Shown here one piece after another: positions 26,001 through 39,071 of a stretch of DNA of 64,000 nt; the stretch's first letter is position 1; each line of letters begins with the position of its first letter. The notes under the pieces were generated by a model. That model had not been told where the DNA came from. It made no database searches and was given only the letters and a program-made list of their open reading frames with translations. The stretch spans positions 2,046,001 to 2,110,000 of the forward strand of contig NC_081334.1 in assembly GCF_022539665.2 (NCBI RefSeq), written 5' to 3'. Source of the stretch: Daphnia carinata (lineage: Eukaryota; Arthropoda; Branchiopoda; Diplostraca; Daphniidae). The position numbers and the translations under genes were made by a program.

Positions 26001-29000
26001 ATTATGATTATCAAAGACTCGGTGATGGGATATCGCGCTGGTGGGAGGAGCTGCTATGGAGGTAGGGGGCCTTTAGGAACGAGGTATTTCTTTTTTGCAG
26101 AGGCATCACAACAGCCATCAGTATGCCGAATGAATAATAGAATGATGGGGTAGGGCATATGCTGTTCTTGTCAGGATTGTGATGGGATATTGAGGTGGGA
26201 GGCTCCGGAGGAACAGCCCCCCCCCCCTCCTCGCTCTTCTGATCGTGAAACGCGAATAGAGGGTATATAGTACGTCTATTTGATATACGCTATAGACTTG
26301 TAAGGCAAAAGAATAGATCGGCTGCTGACGTCATCAATGCCTAACACCAAAGCCAAAAAGGCGTCAACATGGAAAAAGATAAACAAAAAAAAAAAAGGTC
26401 TAGACACCATTTCATCCTGTATAGCAATCGAAATTGCAGATTTTGCATATGCGTTTTTTTTTTCAAATAGCCCGCAGCATGTCGGCAATGGGAGAAAAAC
26501 TTGTACGAGACAGAACATCAACAGAAAAGTTCACAAAATGTCGATGAAAGGCAGTCGAAAATGCGCGGGCATCATTAGTGCGGCATTGCCTCGCATTTTC
26601 AGTTCCTCCTCCTTTTTTTTTGCAAACTTTCTACAAATTAAAAAAAAAAAAAAGGAAAAGCTTATCTCTTCAATGAGGCATTCTGGTACATGCAGGAAGA
26701 GGATCCAGTTACAACCTCTCCATCAAAAAAATAAATAAATAATAATAATATTACGAGCCGGAAGGCAACTGGCAAAGAGATCAAGCAGCAACACATGTTC
26801 GGTCTAAACGTTGATGATATGTGGTATTGATTTCACCGGTATAGGCTTAGAGGGGGGGGGGATCTTTGATGGAGCTCAGCCGGAATCACGAAGAGACTCA
26901 CCATGCTCCAGGCGTAGAAAGGTAAAAAAAAAAAACGGGAGGGGATTGTGTGTGTGTGTGGGAGTCACGCGGCCCACCAGCACATGGCTAGAGCCTGTGG
27001 CTCCCTGTCGTACATCAATAAAGAGGGATCCTTACTTTTTACTTTCAGGAGAGAGAGAGAGAGAGAGAGAGAGCGTCTTGGGAGTAGAAACTTTTCTTCT
27101 TGTTTTGTGTGTGTGTCAAAAAATGTTGGGCAAAAGACCATCAGGTTAGCAACAAAAGAGTTTGTGTACCATCGCAAGTAGCGGGAGCGCGCAGCTTGTC
27201 CTTTTTTTTTTATAGTTATCTACGTTTGCTGTAACTCAATTTTTCAATAGTTAAAAAAAAAAAAAAAAAAAAAACGTGCGATGACTTTTCGATGCAAGTC
27301 GACGGACCATAGCGTAGGAGAATTAAAAAGAGTTTTGGAAGCGAGAGGGAATGAAAAAAAAAAAAAAGAAGTCTTCTCAGTTCTGATGATATCGATTTTG
27401 AAAGAGAGGGGGGAAAAAAAAGTAAATAAAAATTAAATTTCCAGGAAAAAGAAAATGAAGGAGTGAGTGGGAGTCGATGCTTCCTTCTTTTTTTTCTGAA
27501 GAGGCGGAGGGAGACAGGTATGGTAATAATAATGTTACAAACGCAACCTGTTTTACAAGTGAAATCTGGAGAGAGAGAGAGGCAACCGATCTTTCAGCAA
27601 GTTCGTGGAATTGTCAATATGAATATGAGCTATCAACCGGAAGTCAAATCGATAAGAAAAAAAGGTGAGGAAAAAGAAGCTTCAAAATTGTTGCATTTTT
27701 TTTTTCTCGTCTTAAAGACGTTAATGATGCAAATAGAAAATGAAAAAAAAAAAGACGGAACGTGACAAAAAATGAATGCCATTGGATGCACAAAGAAAAA
27801 GGTTTTCCGGAAGGATCGGAAGTTTAGAACGTAAACTTAAGCAACGGACTTGTCAAAAACCTTTAGAGGCCATTTTCGCCTAACTTGCCATCACACGATA
27901 TTGTTATTATACTCCTAAGCTGAAAACTTTCGCGTGAAGCTCGATCGTAAAGGTTTTAACAACGAAGTAACAAAAAAAAAATGGGAATGATTCCCCAATC
28001 CTATCAGCGCGCATAAAAAGCTGAAGTGTCTTTTTTCCTTTCGTTTCCCATCATCCGGAAGCGTGTGGGTGTCCTCAACACTACCAGTGTATCGAAGAAA
28101 CGTAAATAAATAAATAAATCGGCAAATAAAAACATTTCCCTCGTCTTCTGTCAACATCTAAACATCCGCCATCTAGCGCTGATACATGGAACTAGGATCA
28201 ACCAAAAAACACCCGACATTTTAAGCTCGTCTACTGCAGTACTGCTATTGCCGGAAAACAGCCTCGTGCAGGAAATATGTAAAAAAAACGGGCAAAGCCA
28301 CACAGAAATGAATAACTTAAGGTGGGCACTTACGTTCGACGAAAGAAGGCGGATTACTCTGCTGGAGTAGATGTTGATTGGCTGACGATGCCTCGACGGA
28401 GCTCCAAGCGAACAGGGTCGATGTTTTCAAAGCCGCTTCCAACCCACGTTGAATGGCGTGCTGGGTAGACTGGTTGCTCTCCACCGAACTGCTGCGCGAT
28501 TGCTGAGAGCCGGAAGGCGAATCGTCGTAGGAACCCGAGGCGGAATTGGCTTTTTTCCGTCGGAAGAGGCGGCGGCGACGCTCGGCCGCTGCATCCCGTC
28601 CAGGTAAGTTTTCATCGGTCATCCGATGCCGTTCTTGGTGTTGATGATGTGGAAGGATCCTCGACGTGCCCAACAAATCCAACGATTTGGATTTGAAGCT
28701 GGTCAAGACACCACGTCGGTTCCAGTTCACCTTTGTTCGATTGCAGTTTAAATGACATTACTCACATTTTCACGTCGTAGTTCATCAAGTGGTAACGAAT
28801 ATCTCATTTGTAATAAACTGAACGAGAACGAACTCTGTTACATGACCCACCCTCTCCCTAGATGCGATCCAACTGAAATGCGATGTGCATCTTTGTTTTT
28901 CGTCCCCAAGTATGCAATCGTCCTTGAAAGCTTCATTAGCAGGCAAATGGGTATGTATCATTTTATTTCGTTTTGACGGAAGGGATGATGTGGTGCTTAC

Positions 29001-29922
29001 CCTACCCTGGTTTTCTTTCTTATTACCCCTCTGTCTATTTTCCCGCTCTTAATATTGCGGGAAAGAAAACCCGCGAAAAAGAATGTCTCTTTTTTTTGGC
29101 GGGTTGCAAAGAAAGAGATAGAGATACAGCATAAAGGGGTAGGGTACGCACCATGCTGTCGGGGTTCTGCAACCTGTCGAACCCTTCCCATTCGAGAAAA
29201 TATTTACAATATCACATTCCCCTGCCATCAAATTGCTGTTAATAATGATTAAATTCACTGTTTTTGTGCAAGATATTGTGCAGTACGACATGGAAATATG
29301 CAAAACAAAAACGATTAGCATACTTTACTGCTGTTGTAGAGATAGGAAGGCTCGACGACGAGATCGGCCTGAAAATCGTCCGACATTTGGCGGACTTGTT
29401 GGGCGCCGGAAGACGCTGTGGCTGCGGCCAGCGAAGCTGCCGACGCAACTGCACAAGAGATGGCGCAACTGTCGACTGGATGTCCAGCCGTAGGTGTACC
29501 TGGCCGACTGCAATGACTTCGCGGATTTGTCATCATCCACGAGACGGAAGACGGACGCTTCTCGTTCGATTTAATTGACGTCCTTTTGTTTTTTTTTGTT
29601 TTTTTTAGCAATCGATCCGTTATCATTATAAAACTCATCATCTGAAAGTGGCTTGTTATTATCACCTGGATGGAGACGGACTTTTACTTCCGGCTGGTGT
29701 GGGCACGTCAGCGGACTGCGGTCTTAACGAAGCTCCAGCATCACTTCCGCCGACGAGAGCCGATGCTTCCGGCATGAATTGCTGGTGGTGATGCGACTGC
29801 CATCTAGTGGTAGATATCAGCTGCGACGTTGACATGGAAGACGACGTGCCCGTACGACTGTCGGCGAAGCGCTGCCTTAATGATTTGGCCCGGCTGATGA
29901 CCTCGTGCTGTCTGTAATCCAT
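9310..29922 (-). CDS. Rho guanine nucleotide exchange factor, DH-PH, PLEKHG family
   Basis: Seventeen minus-strand exons: 29922-29666, 29507-29329, 28633-28334, 23521-23091, 21953-21635, 15952-15797, 15662-15570, 15382-15154, 13620-13439, 12187-11871, 11767-11471, 11385-11290, 10682-10575, 10509-10393, 10327-9857, 9778-9527, 9465-9310. Phases match throughout and total 3960 nt (about 1319 aa). The N-terminal two thirds is Ser/Gln/Arg-rich and probably disordered. The DH domain starts at about residue 890 (ALWDLFQSEC, DHLMVLKN, ELLFGNLDEL) and ends after LLVAPVQHIMKVPLLL, the conserved DH helix. The PH domain follows (VILFDDMLLITRKKKG, FQQIIGVHTFQ, WLLKIRETQDHW). It should load GTP on a Rho-family GTPase at the membrane or cytoskeleton. 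PLEKHG5 or PLEKHG7 type is my best memory match, not proven. The catalytic exons are the surest; the acceptor at 28634 and the start ATG at 29922 are weaker, and a 5' UTR or additional upstream exon is likely. Confidence 0.85.
12188..15153 (-). other. Introns of the RhoGEF gene on either side of exon 13620-13439
   Basis: Two introns (13438-12188 and 15153-13621) hold long T/A homopolymers, a CA tract near 12322 and a GA tract near 14654-14670. No further exon is seen apart from 13620-13439, whose product includes RRSSIVVIPPMQICPGDLLV. Confidence 0.6.
18697..18734. repeat. (GA)19 microsatellite
   Basis: An uninterrupted GA dinucleotide run of 38 bp inside the large RhoGEF intron. Confidence 0.97.
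19455..19475. repeat. C10-G11 homopolymer palindrome
   Basis: Ten C residues are followed directly by eleven G residues, giving a loop-free self-complementary run inside the RhoGEF intron. Confidence 0.9.
20029..20085. repeat. (AC)28 microsatellite
   Basis: An uninterrupted AC run of 57 bp in the RhoGEF intron, followed by an A-rich tail. The long His/Thr reading frames across it are artefacts. Confidence 0.97.
21954..23090 (-). other. 1.1-kb intron of the RhoGEF gene
   Basis: A phase-0 intron between exons 23521-23091 and 21953-21635. It contains poly-T, poly-G and TA tracts (23065-23080) and no exon. Confidence 0.6.
24027..24048. repeat. (AG)11 microsatellite
   Basis: A perfect AG dinucleotide run in the RhoGEF intron, followed by a long purine-rich (GGA/GA) stretch to about 24240. 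Confidence 0.95.
27049..27073. repeat. (GA)12 microsatellite
   Basis: A perfect GA dinucleotide run in the RhoGEF intron. Confidence 0.95.
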
Positions 29923-32900
29923 TCCGCGCGGACCCCTCTTTAAACAGAGACGCACAAGACGAGAACTGTTAGTCAGATTGAATTTCCTTGACTCAGGAAG
30001 TGGAACGAGCTTCCGTGTTGCCAGATGTTGTGTATTGACTGACGTTACCTCCAGAGTGGTAACACAACAGGCACCTTCGCTGCAAACGCGTCAATTATAG
30101 AGTCGTAAGTAAAAAATAAATAAATAGAAAAACAACTACCCCTTAGGCCAAAACTTGCGATTGCAGAAAAGACTGAGAGGGCCGTATAGCGCACAATTAG
30201 TGAGCGAGTTTAATTACACGGTCGCTTCCTTGCCTGTAAATAGACGCAACAGCAGTGCAGAGACCTTGCTCGCGAACTTCCTGATAGTCTCCTCGCAGGC
30301 AACATGCCTTTTTGCATCCTCATTATGATTCAATAGTGGAGAAAAAAAAACATAATAAAAACAAAGGAAATGCTAAATTAAGAACAACTATAAACACATA
30401 CAGAAAATGAATCAGTATGTCGGTACCCAGATTTAGAAAGGAACGAACTGGGAACATGAAAACAAGATGGGAGATGTTTCTCTGACCATTGCTCTATTTG
30501 AAATCAGATCGCAAATCAAATTCAATGCAGAGAGTTCCTTTCTGTGTTAGACTCAAAAATATTGATGAACAATAACGAGTTGACTGAAAGAAAAAAAAAA
30601 ACTAAAAATAGAACTCCATAGACAGAGAGAACGTAGAGCTTCGTGAGAAACTCTTAATATAAATCGTTAAGAGTGTCGCAGTATTGGCAAAAGTTAACAA
30701 AAACAAAATGGCACAGATGTACTGCACATCATTTAAAAGTCGGACTGATAACAAGGACTTAAAAGCAGCACTCAGATGTGCTCTCTAGATTTCCACTTCT
30801 TTCGAACCGTTTAATTACATTCAGTGGCAGCCAGACATGAAAATCTGTGCCTGCACGCAAACGTGGGCGTGCCGTTCTTCTGAATCACTTGCGGGGCAAC
30901 GTGGATCAATCACCCATGATCAATAGCAAATCAAAAAACAATAGCTCATTTTACTGATGGTAAAAAACCCTATGGCCCCCTATCCATCTGAACTCCTCCC
31001 CCAGAAATCCCACCTAAAACGCAAAACGAAGCAAAACAATGTATACCACGAAAAACAAATAAACAGAATGAAAAAGGAATAACAAAGAACAGATTCGAAA
31101 AAAAAAAAAATGATGGAGTAACGCATTCTTTCAATCAATCAGCGATGAGACGTGGATGATTGTGTACAGCTTTAGGCCATATTGGTTTTCGATTGGGTTT
31201 CCCGACAGCCCCACATTTCTTGTTAGATGCCTCCTCAGCATTTCAGTTTTTTTTTTTTACTGCCTACATCAACTTTGATTAGAGTGGGAGGCGTGTGCAC
31301 CATATCACCATATTTTGCTAGCGATAGCGATAATATACGACGCATTACATCCGACTCAAACACCATGGATAATGATCAGTTCTATAGATGTATATACATG
31401 TTGGGGGAGGTTGTGGACGTCAAAGATAAACAGGAAGCGCGGCAATTTTGCCGTGTACTGCGTTTCATAGGCTTCTCATCCTAACCGAACGTAATTGATT
31501 GACCGTTCCACTTGGGATTTGCCAGGTAATGGACAAGAAAAACTAAGAAAAACTAAGAAAAAAAAAAAATAAAAAAAAGATTCGTGGAATTGAAAGAGGC
31601 CTCATCTGATTTCGCTATGGCTTATAGCCAATTGGTACGAAGTTCTTAAAAAATGTTGTTTTGAAATTTGATACTGTACTCCATCGGTCGTTGCTATTGA
31701 ACGGCTACACGATTTCCTATTCATCAAAGTAGAAAGGCTATAAGCTTTATCCGAGCCGTGAGTGTTGAAATGGTCAACAGGACTGCAACGTGTGCATTTG
31801 AACAAATACTACGACGTTATAGAATACAAATAAATGCATCCAAACGCACTTAAAGGTAGCGTCGTGCTGTAGGGGAAAAGCCAGCCGGATGTTTCTCTCG
31901 GTACAACAACGTCACAGCGTATCTCTTTGATGCAGTGTGTACATTGTGCGGAACATTTGCATCCTCCAGTCTAAAATAACTCTACCACCCAAGATGCCCA
32001 GAAAATCAAAGACGGGCATTTATGATAATAAAAATGTGGGTTCCCTTTTGTCTGGCCAACTATAAGTATCTTCATAACAATGAAGCAAAAACTGATGCGT
32101 GATTGTATATAATATCTACATAGCGAAATACGAAAGGAGGGTTGTAAATTTGTGGTTTTTAGATCAACGCCTTTTGTCGCTACCACGGTTGCCAAGGAGA
32201 CAATCAAATTAAAATGAGATATAGCCTCTATCATCAGGTGTCGCTTTCTCATGAATCCGCGAATTACGTAAAATGGAAGATAAAAAAAAAAGGAGGAGGA
32301 ATTGTCTCTATGCATACATTTATTGACCGGATAATTCGGCTACATCTGGGACATAAAAACAAGGTTGAAAAAAAAAAAAAAGAAACTGTGTGGAAATGCG
32401 AGCGTATATGTAAAATCGTTCAACTCCATTATCGACATAATCCCAATGGAGCTCATCCGTAATCAGACGGTCTTATTTCGAGCTCGACAATTTTAAGATT
32501 GGCGCTTCTAGCTGATTTCCAAAAGGGAGGGATGCTTGACAGTATAAGCAAATGCACTTGTAACCTATAGAAAAGACTATATATGTGAGAAGACGTTACG
32601 AAAGACATTGAATGATGTATATTAGTGCTGCGCGTATCGTTCATATCGATCCGGCCAGTGTCTACACAAAAACCCGATTTTCTATTCTCTCTTTCTTTTT
32701 TGAATGAAAACGAACTTATGTGCCGTGCTCAATTCGTGTACGCGCAAAACGCAGTAGTCGTGCTGATCCTATCCAAGCAAAAACAGGCGAGCAAAAAAAG
32801 AAAATAGAGAGCATCCCAAACGAAAATGTTTGACTTTTACCGTATTACATCTGACAATATTCGTATGTGTTTCACTCTGTATAGCAAACGCTTTTAACGT

Positions 32901-35900
32901 TTACGTAAACGTTTTCTTATTTCTTTTCTTTCCAAAGTCCCCCCCTGCCTTTATTTTTTGATTTTATTATTTGTTTCTCCTTCTTTGTAGACTGTGCGAC
33001 GATAGACAGACACTGAAGCACTCCCATCTTTCACGCACTACACTCTACGGCGAGTTTAATCATCTCTTTCTTTTTAGCTTCTTTTCTTGTCCTTTTCATC
33101 TTGCGGGACTTGTTCCTCCGTTTCACGTTAGCAGTGTGATAATAGCGGAAAAAGGATAGTGGAACTCGTTCATCTTTTCACGGCGCAGTAAACTAAATCA
33201 TCTCCCATCTCTTGGTGGATCCCTTTCATAAACCAAACCGAAGGTCTGTATAGACGTATATATATATATACACACATTCAGCAATAAATAGGATAGACGA
33301 ACACGCGCAGGATGTAGGTTGACACGACGACCTTCTGACGTTATAATTCCATTTTTATTTGCGCAAAAAAAAAAAGAATGCTTCTATCAGCCATGTTTCT
33401 GAAGATGCTTATCGATTTGAAGGAAAACGTCTTTCATAAGAGGATGTGTAGCTTAAAAGCAAACCTATCGAGCATGTAACTAGTCGGAAGAGAAAGAACA
33501 CTAGAGAGTCATGTTGTTTTTTCCCTATTTGTGTGTGTCCGTGTGTTCGAGGGAGAACCAAATAGCCGGGAAGATGATGGCCAACAACTGCCAGACGGTG
33601 AACGAACCAAAGAGGATCTGCCCCCCTCCCCGAAAAGAGAGTGCAAGTCGGTACGGCCATTAAGGATCCATCTTCTCCGGAAAAAAAAGAAAAGAGTAAG
33701 ACGTGCATGTGGCTTAGAGTCGCCTCCATATCTAAGACAAGTCTATATAACATGGAAGCTGTTTTTTTTTCTTTCTTTTTTTCTCGACGATGGAGTGACG
33801 GCGCCCAGCCGAGCGTCTCCATGCACGGGCACGTACTCGTCCGCAAAGAAGGAAGAAACAAATAGACACTAAGCAAAAGAACGAAGAAGAAAAAAAGCGG
33901 CTTGTTTGTACGGTACGAAGCGAGCGTGAAATCCTAAACCAACTTGCTTATAGAAAATATATCGGACCAATTTTTCTTTTCTCGTCCAACGGCGTTTTAT
34001 ATGGCATAATATATCGATGGAGAAGTCTGAGTTGTATATCGTATATAGGCCTAATGGCTGTACGTAGAGAGTGTTTTCGCGTCAGGAAGCCTGTAACTTT
34101 AAAAGAACATTTCATTTTGAAAAAAGAAAAGGTGAGTTCGTCATAACATTGTCAATAACTGGATGCCGAACTACTTTATGCACTTTGCATTTTGTAACAG
34201 TCTTACGCAACATCGGGAGCTGCTCCATTGTGGAACAGGAATGGCGAAATGAAGATCTAAGAAAAATTGGTTCGATTGGATTCCTGTTTCACGATCCCAT
34301 TCGTCTGTACAAATATGGAACGTCAATCCATCAAACAGGAAAACGCCCTGGCTATTCTGCTTCTTGTTGTAAGAAAAAAAAAATATATATATCCGACATC
34401 AAATATGCAAAAACAGATTAAATAAGAGAGAAGGGGGGAAAAAATGCAGCTGGCGAAAGCAGATCAAACTAAAAATTGATTTATAATCGGTGGTATAGGA
34501 GAGGCTGAATTTACAATATTCCAATCTGTTTGAAAATCGCCACAAAAAACCCTAAAAATCAGCCCACATTCGTGATCGCCATACAATCTTTTTTTAAATC
34601 TGGATATGTTCTCCTTTTCGTGAGATATTTTAATCATTTTCCTAGATAGAAAAAAAAAAGCAGATCATTACCTCCCATAATGCCTTCACCTTTGTCCATC
34701 GCGCACGCCCACGCACTCAATTCAAATGGCTACTATGACACGGTCTCGCTCGATCTTTGTGCGCACATGTTGAGACAAACTGCCTCCCTTCAAAAAGGTA
34801 AATCATGTTTTTGTTTGCAAATCAATTGTCAATGGGCCTGCGTTCCGAGGCCGAGTTGGTAACGGGAGCAAGGGCGCAATAAAAATAAAATCTGCTATTT
34901 TTAAACGCGATGACGGAGAATATCGTGTACCAGAAAAGAAAAGGCCCGTAAATGTACGCACATAACACACGCAAAGTTGTTTTTTTTTTTTTTTCTAAAG
35001 CGATTCATCAAATAAAAAGGACAAGTGGGAAGGGGGCCCAGATTGCGTCACATGAAAGGCTTCTCTTGATACTTTTGTGTTGTTTTCTTTCATCGCGGAT
35101 GTCTATAAATGTTTACTATACCCGGCCTTCAAGTGCACAGTCAAGAAAAGAAGGTAGGCGGTGTGGTGTGTGTCTATAAACAATGGGATAAAAGACGTGT
35201 GTTGTGTGTGCGTGAACGGTGGCGCATTCCAATAAAAGTGGGAGACTCCTCACGAAAATATATATAAAAAAAAAAGAAAACTGGGTCGACCCCGTTTATA
35301 ATAATCGCCCTTTCTCCACACATCGTCAGTGTACAACGGTGTGTGTATTTGCGCTGTTGTTTGGCTTGCGGCCGTCTAAGACGTATCGTTCTTTTTTTTT
35401 TTCCCCGTCGTTCAACATCTAAATTTAGCCAACAGGAGCCAAAAGAAGACGAGAAAAAAAAAGGAGGGTAAAGGCTCTCGTCCTATTGAACTGTTCCGTG
35501 CCCACCTGCCAATCCTCAGGTCCTCTCTTCTTATCAAAATGCTTTTTTTTTTGTTACGTAGAATAAACAACAGACGCTCGCAACGCTATCAAATTATGAG
35601 TTGGCGAGCTACCGCCTTTTGTGTCCTCGACTCTATTCCTTTTGCTCTTCTACTTGACTTTTGCCTCGTCTTTAGGCAAGTCTAATTAAAAACACAAAAA
35701 GAAAACAACAGGGTCGAGATATATATAGCAGGCCTACATAAAGTGGCCATCGGTCCTGTTACTACGTACGTCAACTAATGCCCTTCGGAAAACGCACGTG
35801 CACCGACTCCGGGAGCCATTCGGTCCACTTTCGTGCAAAACAACACAAACAGACACGTACAGCAAAGGATCTTGTTTCTTTTCTACAATGAAAATAATCG

Positions 35901-38900
35901 GTGAAACATGGACCAACAGATCCTCTTCAAATGAGGATGAACATTAATAACAATCGTATGCTGAACGGCAGGGGTGTGGGTGTTAGTTTATTGTTAATAT
36001 AATACGTAATGGGTTGTGTTACGACACTAGAGTGCGCGCATAGATTTCATTTCATCCGAACTATAAGTGCGGGATAAACACAATATAAAAAGTTTACACC
36101 CCGCCTTCAACTTAGTTATTAGCCACCAAAGTACGTATCAGCGGCAATGTGTTTTGATTTATGCATCTGTTGCCGGCCTTTAGTTCTCCCTGCCCGCTAA
36201 CCAACAAAGTACGCAGAGTGCAAAGAGACGTTTCTTTTTCGGCGATACGGGACACATATTAGAAATTCATTTTGAGTCGATTATTTAGTGCGTGGGTTGA
36301 GGTAAGAGATCGCGCAACTTTCGTGTCTGTCGGAGTTCACCTAACGTTCAAAAAAAAAAAAAATTGATTTTGAAATCTTTCGTCTATTCGATTCTGTTTT
36401 TTAAAAGGAACGATGTGATTTGCCATATCGTGGCTCTATAATCAATCCATCAGGGAAAAAAAGCGATAGGTTTTAATACACGTTTACAGCTATATTGTGA
36501 GTGGATAAGAATGGGCGAGTTCATCTCCTATTCTACGTTGTTGGTGATATTCATAAAAGGTTTAGTTTGTGCTATTCTTACCTGTTGGCTGGGAAGAAGT
36601 TGCGATAGCAGAAAAATTAATCAGTCCGTAAGAGCTGTTCGAGCGGATGAAAATCTGTTTTTCTTTCTTGTGTTGTGCGCGAGGGATCCGATGTATTCAG
36701 CTGTACAGCGAACTTACACATTCATAAGATTCCAACCAAAGTAGGTTCTAATTAGAACGACTAGCAATGACTCAACATAGTTGTTTCCTTTTCACTTTCG
36801 GACTATCACTAATTCAAAACTTGGCGTTCTAGAGACCACGAGTTCGCGTAAAACACTTCACCTCTTTTCGTTTGCTTGGCTAGACGACAACGTCCTCGAC
36901 GAACGGAAGACGAGTCACGACTGAAGGCGCCAAAAGTTCGGCACTGTGAGGTGTACACAACTCGCAGCTAGCGCAAGAGCAGCGTGATGAGAGAAGCCTC
37001 AAAAAAGAGCGGGTCAGAAACACACACAACTTTAAGATGCACGAGACACGACTGGTGAGTGTTACATGTGTTTCTTCGTGTTTTTTTTTTTCTTTTAATC
37101 GTCTGGTCTGTTGAACTCGGCCGTTGGCTTTGGTGCGTAACAATTGCACGCAAACCCTATTATAGAACGTGATGGAAAGCCGTCCCGCAATTGCGACCAC
37201 TCTAGATTTCCGCACACAGGTATAGGAGATGTATACGAGAGTGGATCACGTGCTGTGAAGGGGAGGGCATCAAATATTGATCCATCTTATCTGAATTTAA
37301 CATGCCCTTTGATTTTACACCACTTCGTAGTTTGCAACCTATAGACACCGTCTCGTTAAATGTAAAATAAAAAAAATATATTTCAAAAAAGAATTTGAAT
37401 TAATCTTTTGATTTATTCACAGGGGAAGTCTTACCGCTGTGAGTGGATGGGAATAAATTTCTTTCGCCCTTTTCGTTCTCCCGATATCATTTTTTTTTAG
37501 TTGAGAAAATGGTGAGATCAGGTATAACAAAACAGGAGATAAAATCCTAAAAAAAAAGGGAAGAACTATGCAGAGATTATGGTTCATTTCGTGATTCAAA
37601 ACAGCAGCAAATCCTTAGTTCTACAGTAGATGCTGCATGCTAGAAGAAATGCTGATTTATTCAAAAGCGTGTCGATCAAGTCACAATCGAAACACTCCAT
37701 TTATTTTTTGTTTTTCCTATTTGGTATGGTGTGCACACAAGCAGCCGGCATTGCTAGACCAAAAAAGAAATAATAAAAACACAAGAACATTATTAGGTTA
37801 GCAACATTCTTTTAAAGAACGGATGTCATAGTTTGCATACCAAACTGAGCAACATTAGTCATGCGGAACGGAATTCTCTTGATTTTTTACTTGCGTTTAG
37901 CTATTTTGCAACGGCGATTGAACACTACAAGCTTGACGCCTCAGGCTTGGTGATATGGTTTGTTTCTTTCTTGCACAATTGAAGAAGATGCGTGTTTAAT
38001 TAGGTCTACAAAGCAACAAGGTTCGTTGAGTTGCTGAAACCCTCAACGCATTGTGCATCCAATACCTCCATTAGTCGCACCTGGACTCTGCCATCCGCCA
38101 TTCACATCGCAAGAGGCTTTCCAATTAGATCAGATATCATTATCGGCCTCGACTAGCATCGCTCACCTTCGACGCTTCGTAATGATCTACAGTGGGCTAA
38201 TGCTAGTTAATTACATTAAAAAGAGCCAATATGAGAAATCCATGGTCTAACTCTTCAGGATGCATGTAGGGCAGCAAGTACAGAGAAACAGACACGACGA
38301 GAACGTCGCTGACGTGATTGCAACTTTCCGAAGCAACAAGATACCTGCTCTTCCGCCATTCGTTTTTCTCGTAAAACCTTTCTTTGATACTACGAACCAT
38401 ATTGTTTACAAAGGAATTGTTGATTTCAATCAAAAGTTGTTCTATTTTGTTTGGCATGTCGAAACATCGAAAACTTTTGCACTGAGCATAGGTGGGGACC
38501 CCGTTCAACCCACCTGTCAGCAACACCATTCAATCGATTTAAAAGATGGCAAAAGGAACCTACTGGGCACAGTATTTCGTTTTCGTGGGACCGCATAACA
38601 CGGAACAAAAAGAACCATACCGTGTCTAGCAGTTGCGCAAAAAAGGCCCTCTTTTCCGCCATGTTTACGAGCTTTCCTTTTTCCAAATTTTCCTTTTCAC
38701 GTTTTCGTAGAAAAGAATATAAAAGTTAGTCGGGAGTCGACTTGGATTTTTAAGACCCCCCTGTACTATAGGAGAGAGAGAGAAAGAGACCGCCCGGGGC
38801 TTCTGTCTCTCTTCGACATTTACTTGATACAGAAAACACGGTTGCTTTTTGTAGTCAATCTATCACGTTGGCATGGTGCCTAGACACGCTTCCGGAAAAC

Positions 38901-39071
38901 GTCACGAATCCTTGTCCCTACACTTGCCCAACTTTAACGAATTCACAACAGTGGACGTAATAGGCAATTCAATGTGTTATTTAAACGTTACTCACGTCAA
39001 GTAGATTTACCGATGAGACGTGGCTTCAATGTCGAAGATGTTTCCAAACAATATTTTGTAAATGGTTTATG
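29923..39071. other. 9-kb region without a supportable coding gene
   Basis: It lies upstream of the RhoGEF coding start and downstream of the small gene at 39.1-39.9 kb. The sequence is AT-rich with homopolymers, and small open frames have no recognisable family. The best candidate is a minus-strand stretch at 38454-38341 (MPNKIEQLLIEINNSFVNN...WRKSR) that ends at a GTATCT donor-like site and could be a first exon, but no partner exon was found. A relatively GC-rich block at 36880-37140 could be an upstream promoter or 5' UTR exon of the RhoGEF gene. Confidence 0.45.

Larger units (their letters stand above)
23522..28333 (-). other. 4.8-kb intron of the RhoGEF gene
   Basis: A phase-1 intron with many microsatellites (GA near 24027 and 27049, CT near 25789, poly-A/T). 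No coding exon was identified. A CGCCATCTAGCG motif lies just beside it in this intron at about 28168-28179. Confidence 0.6.

Noticed and set aside
33409-33876. Overlapping open frames of 113 and 155 codons on both strands
   Set aside because: Composition is biased by A/T homopolymers and neither strand shows conserved motifs or spliced partners.
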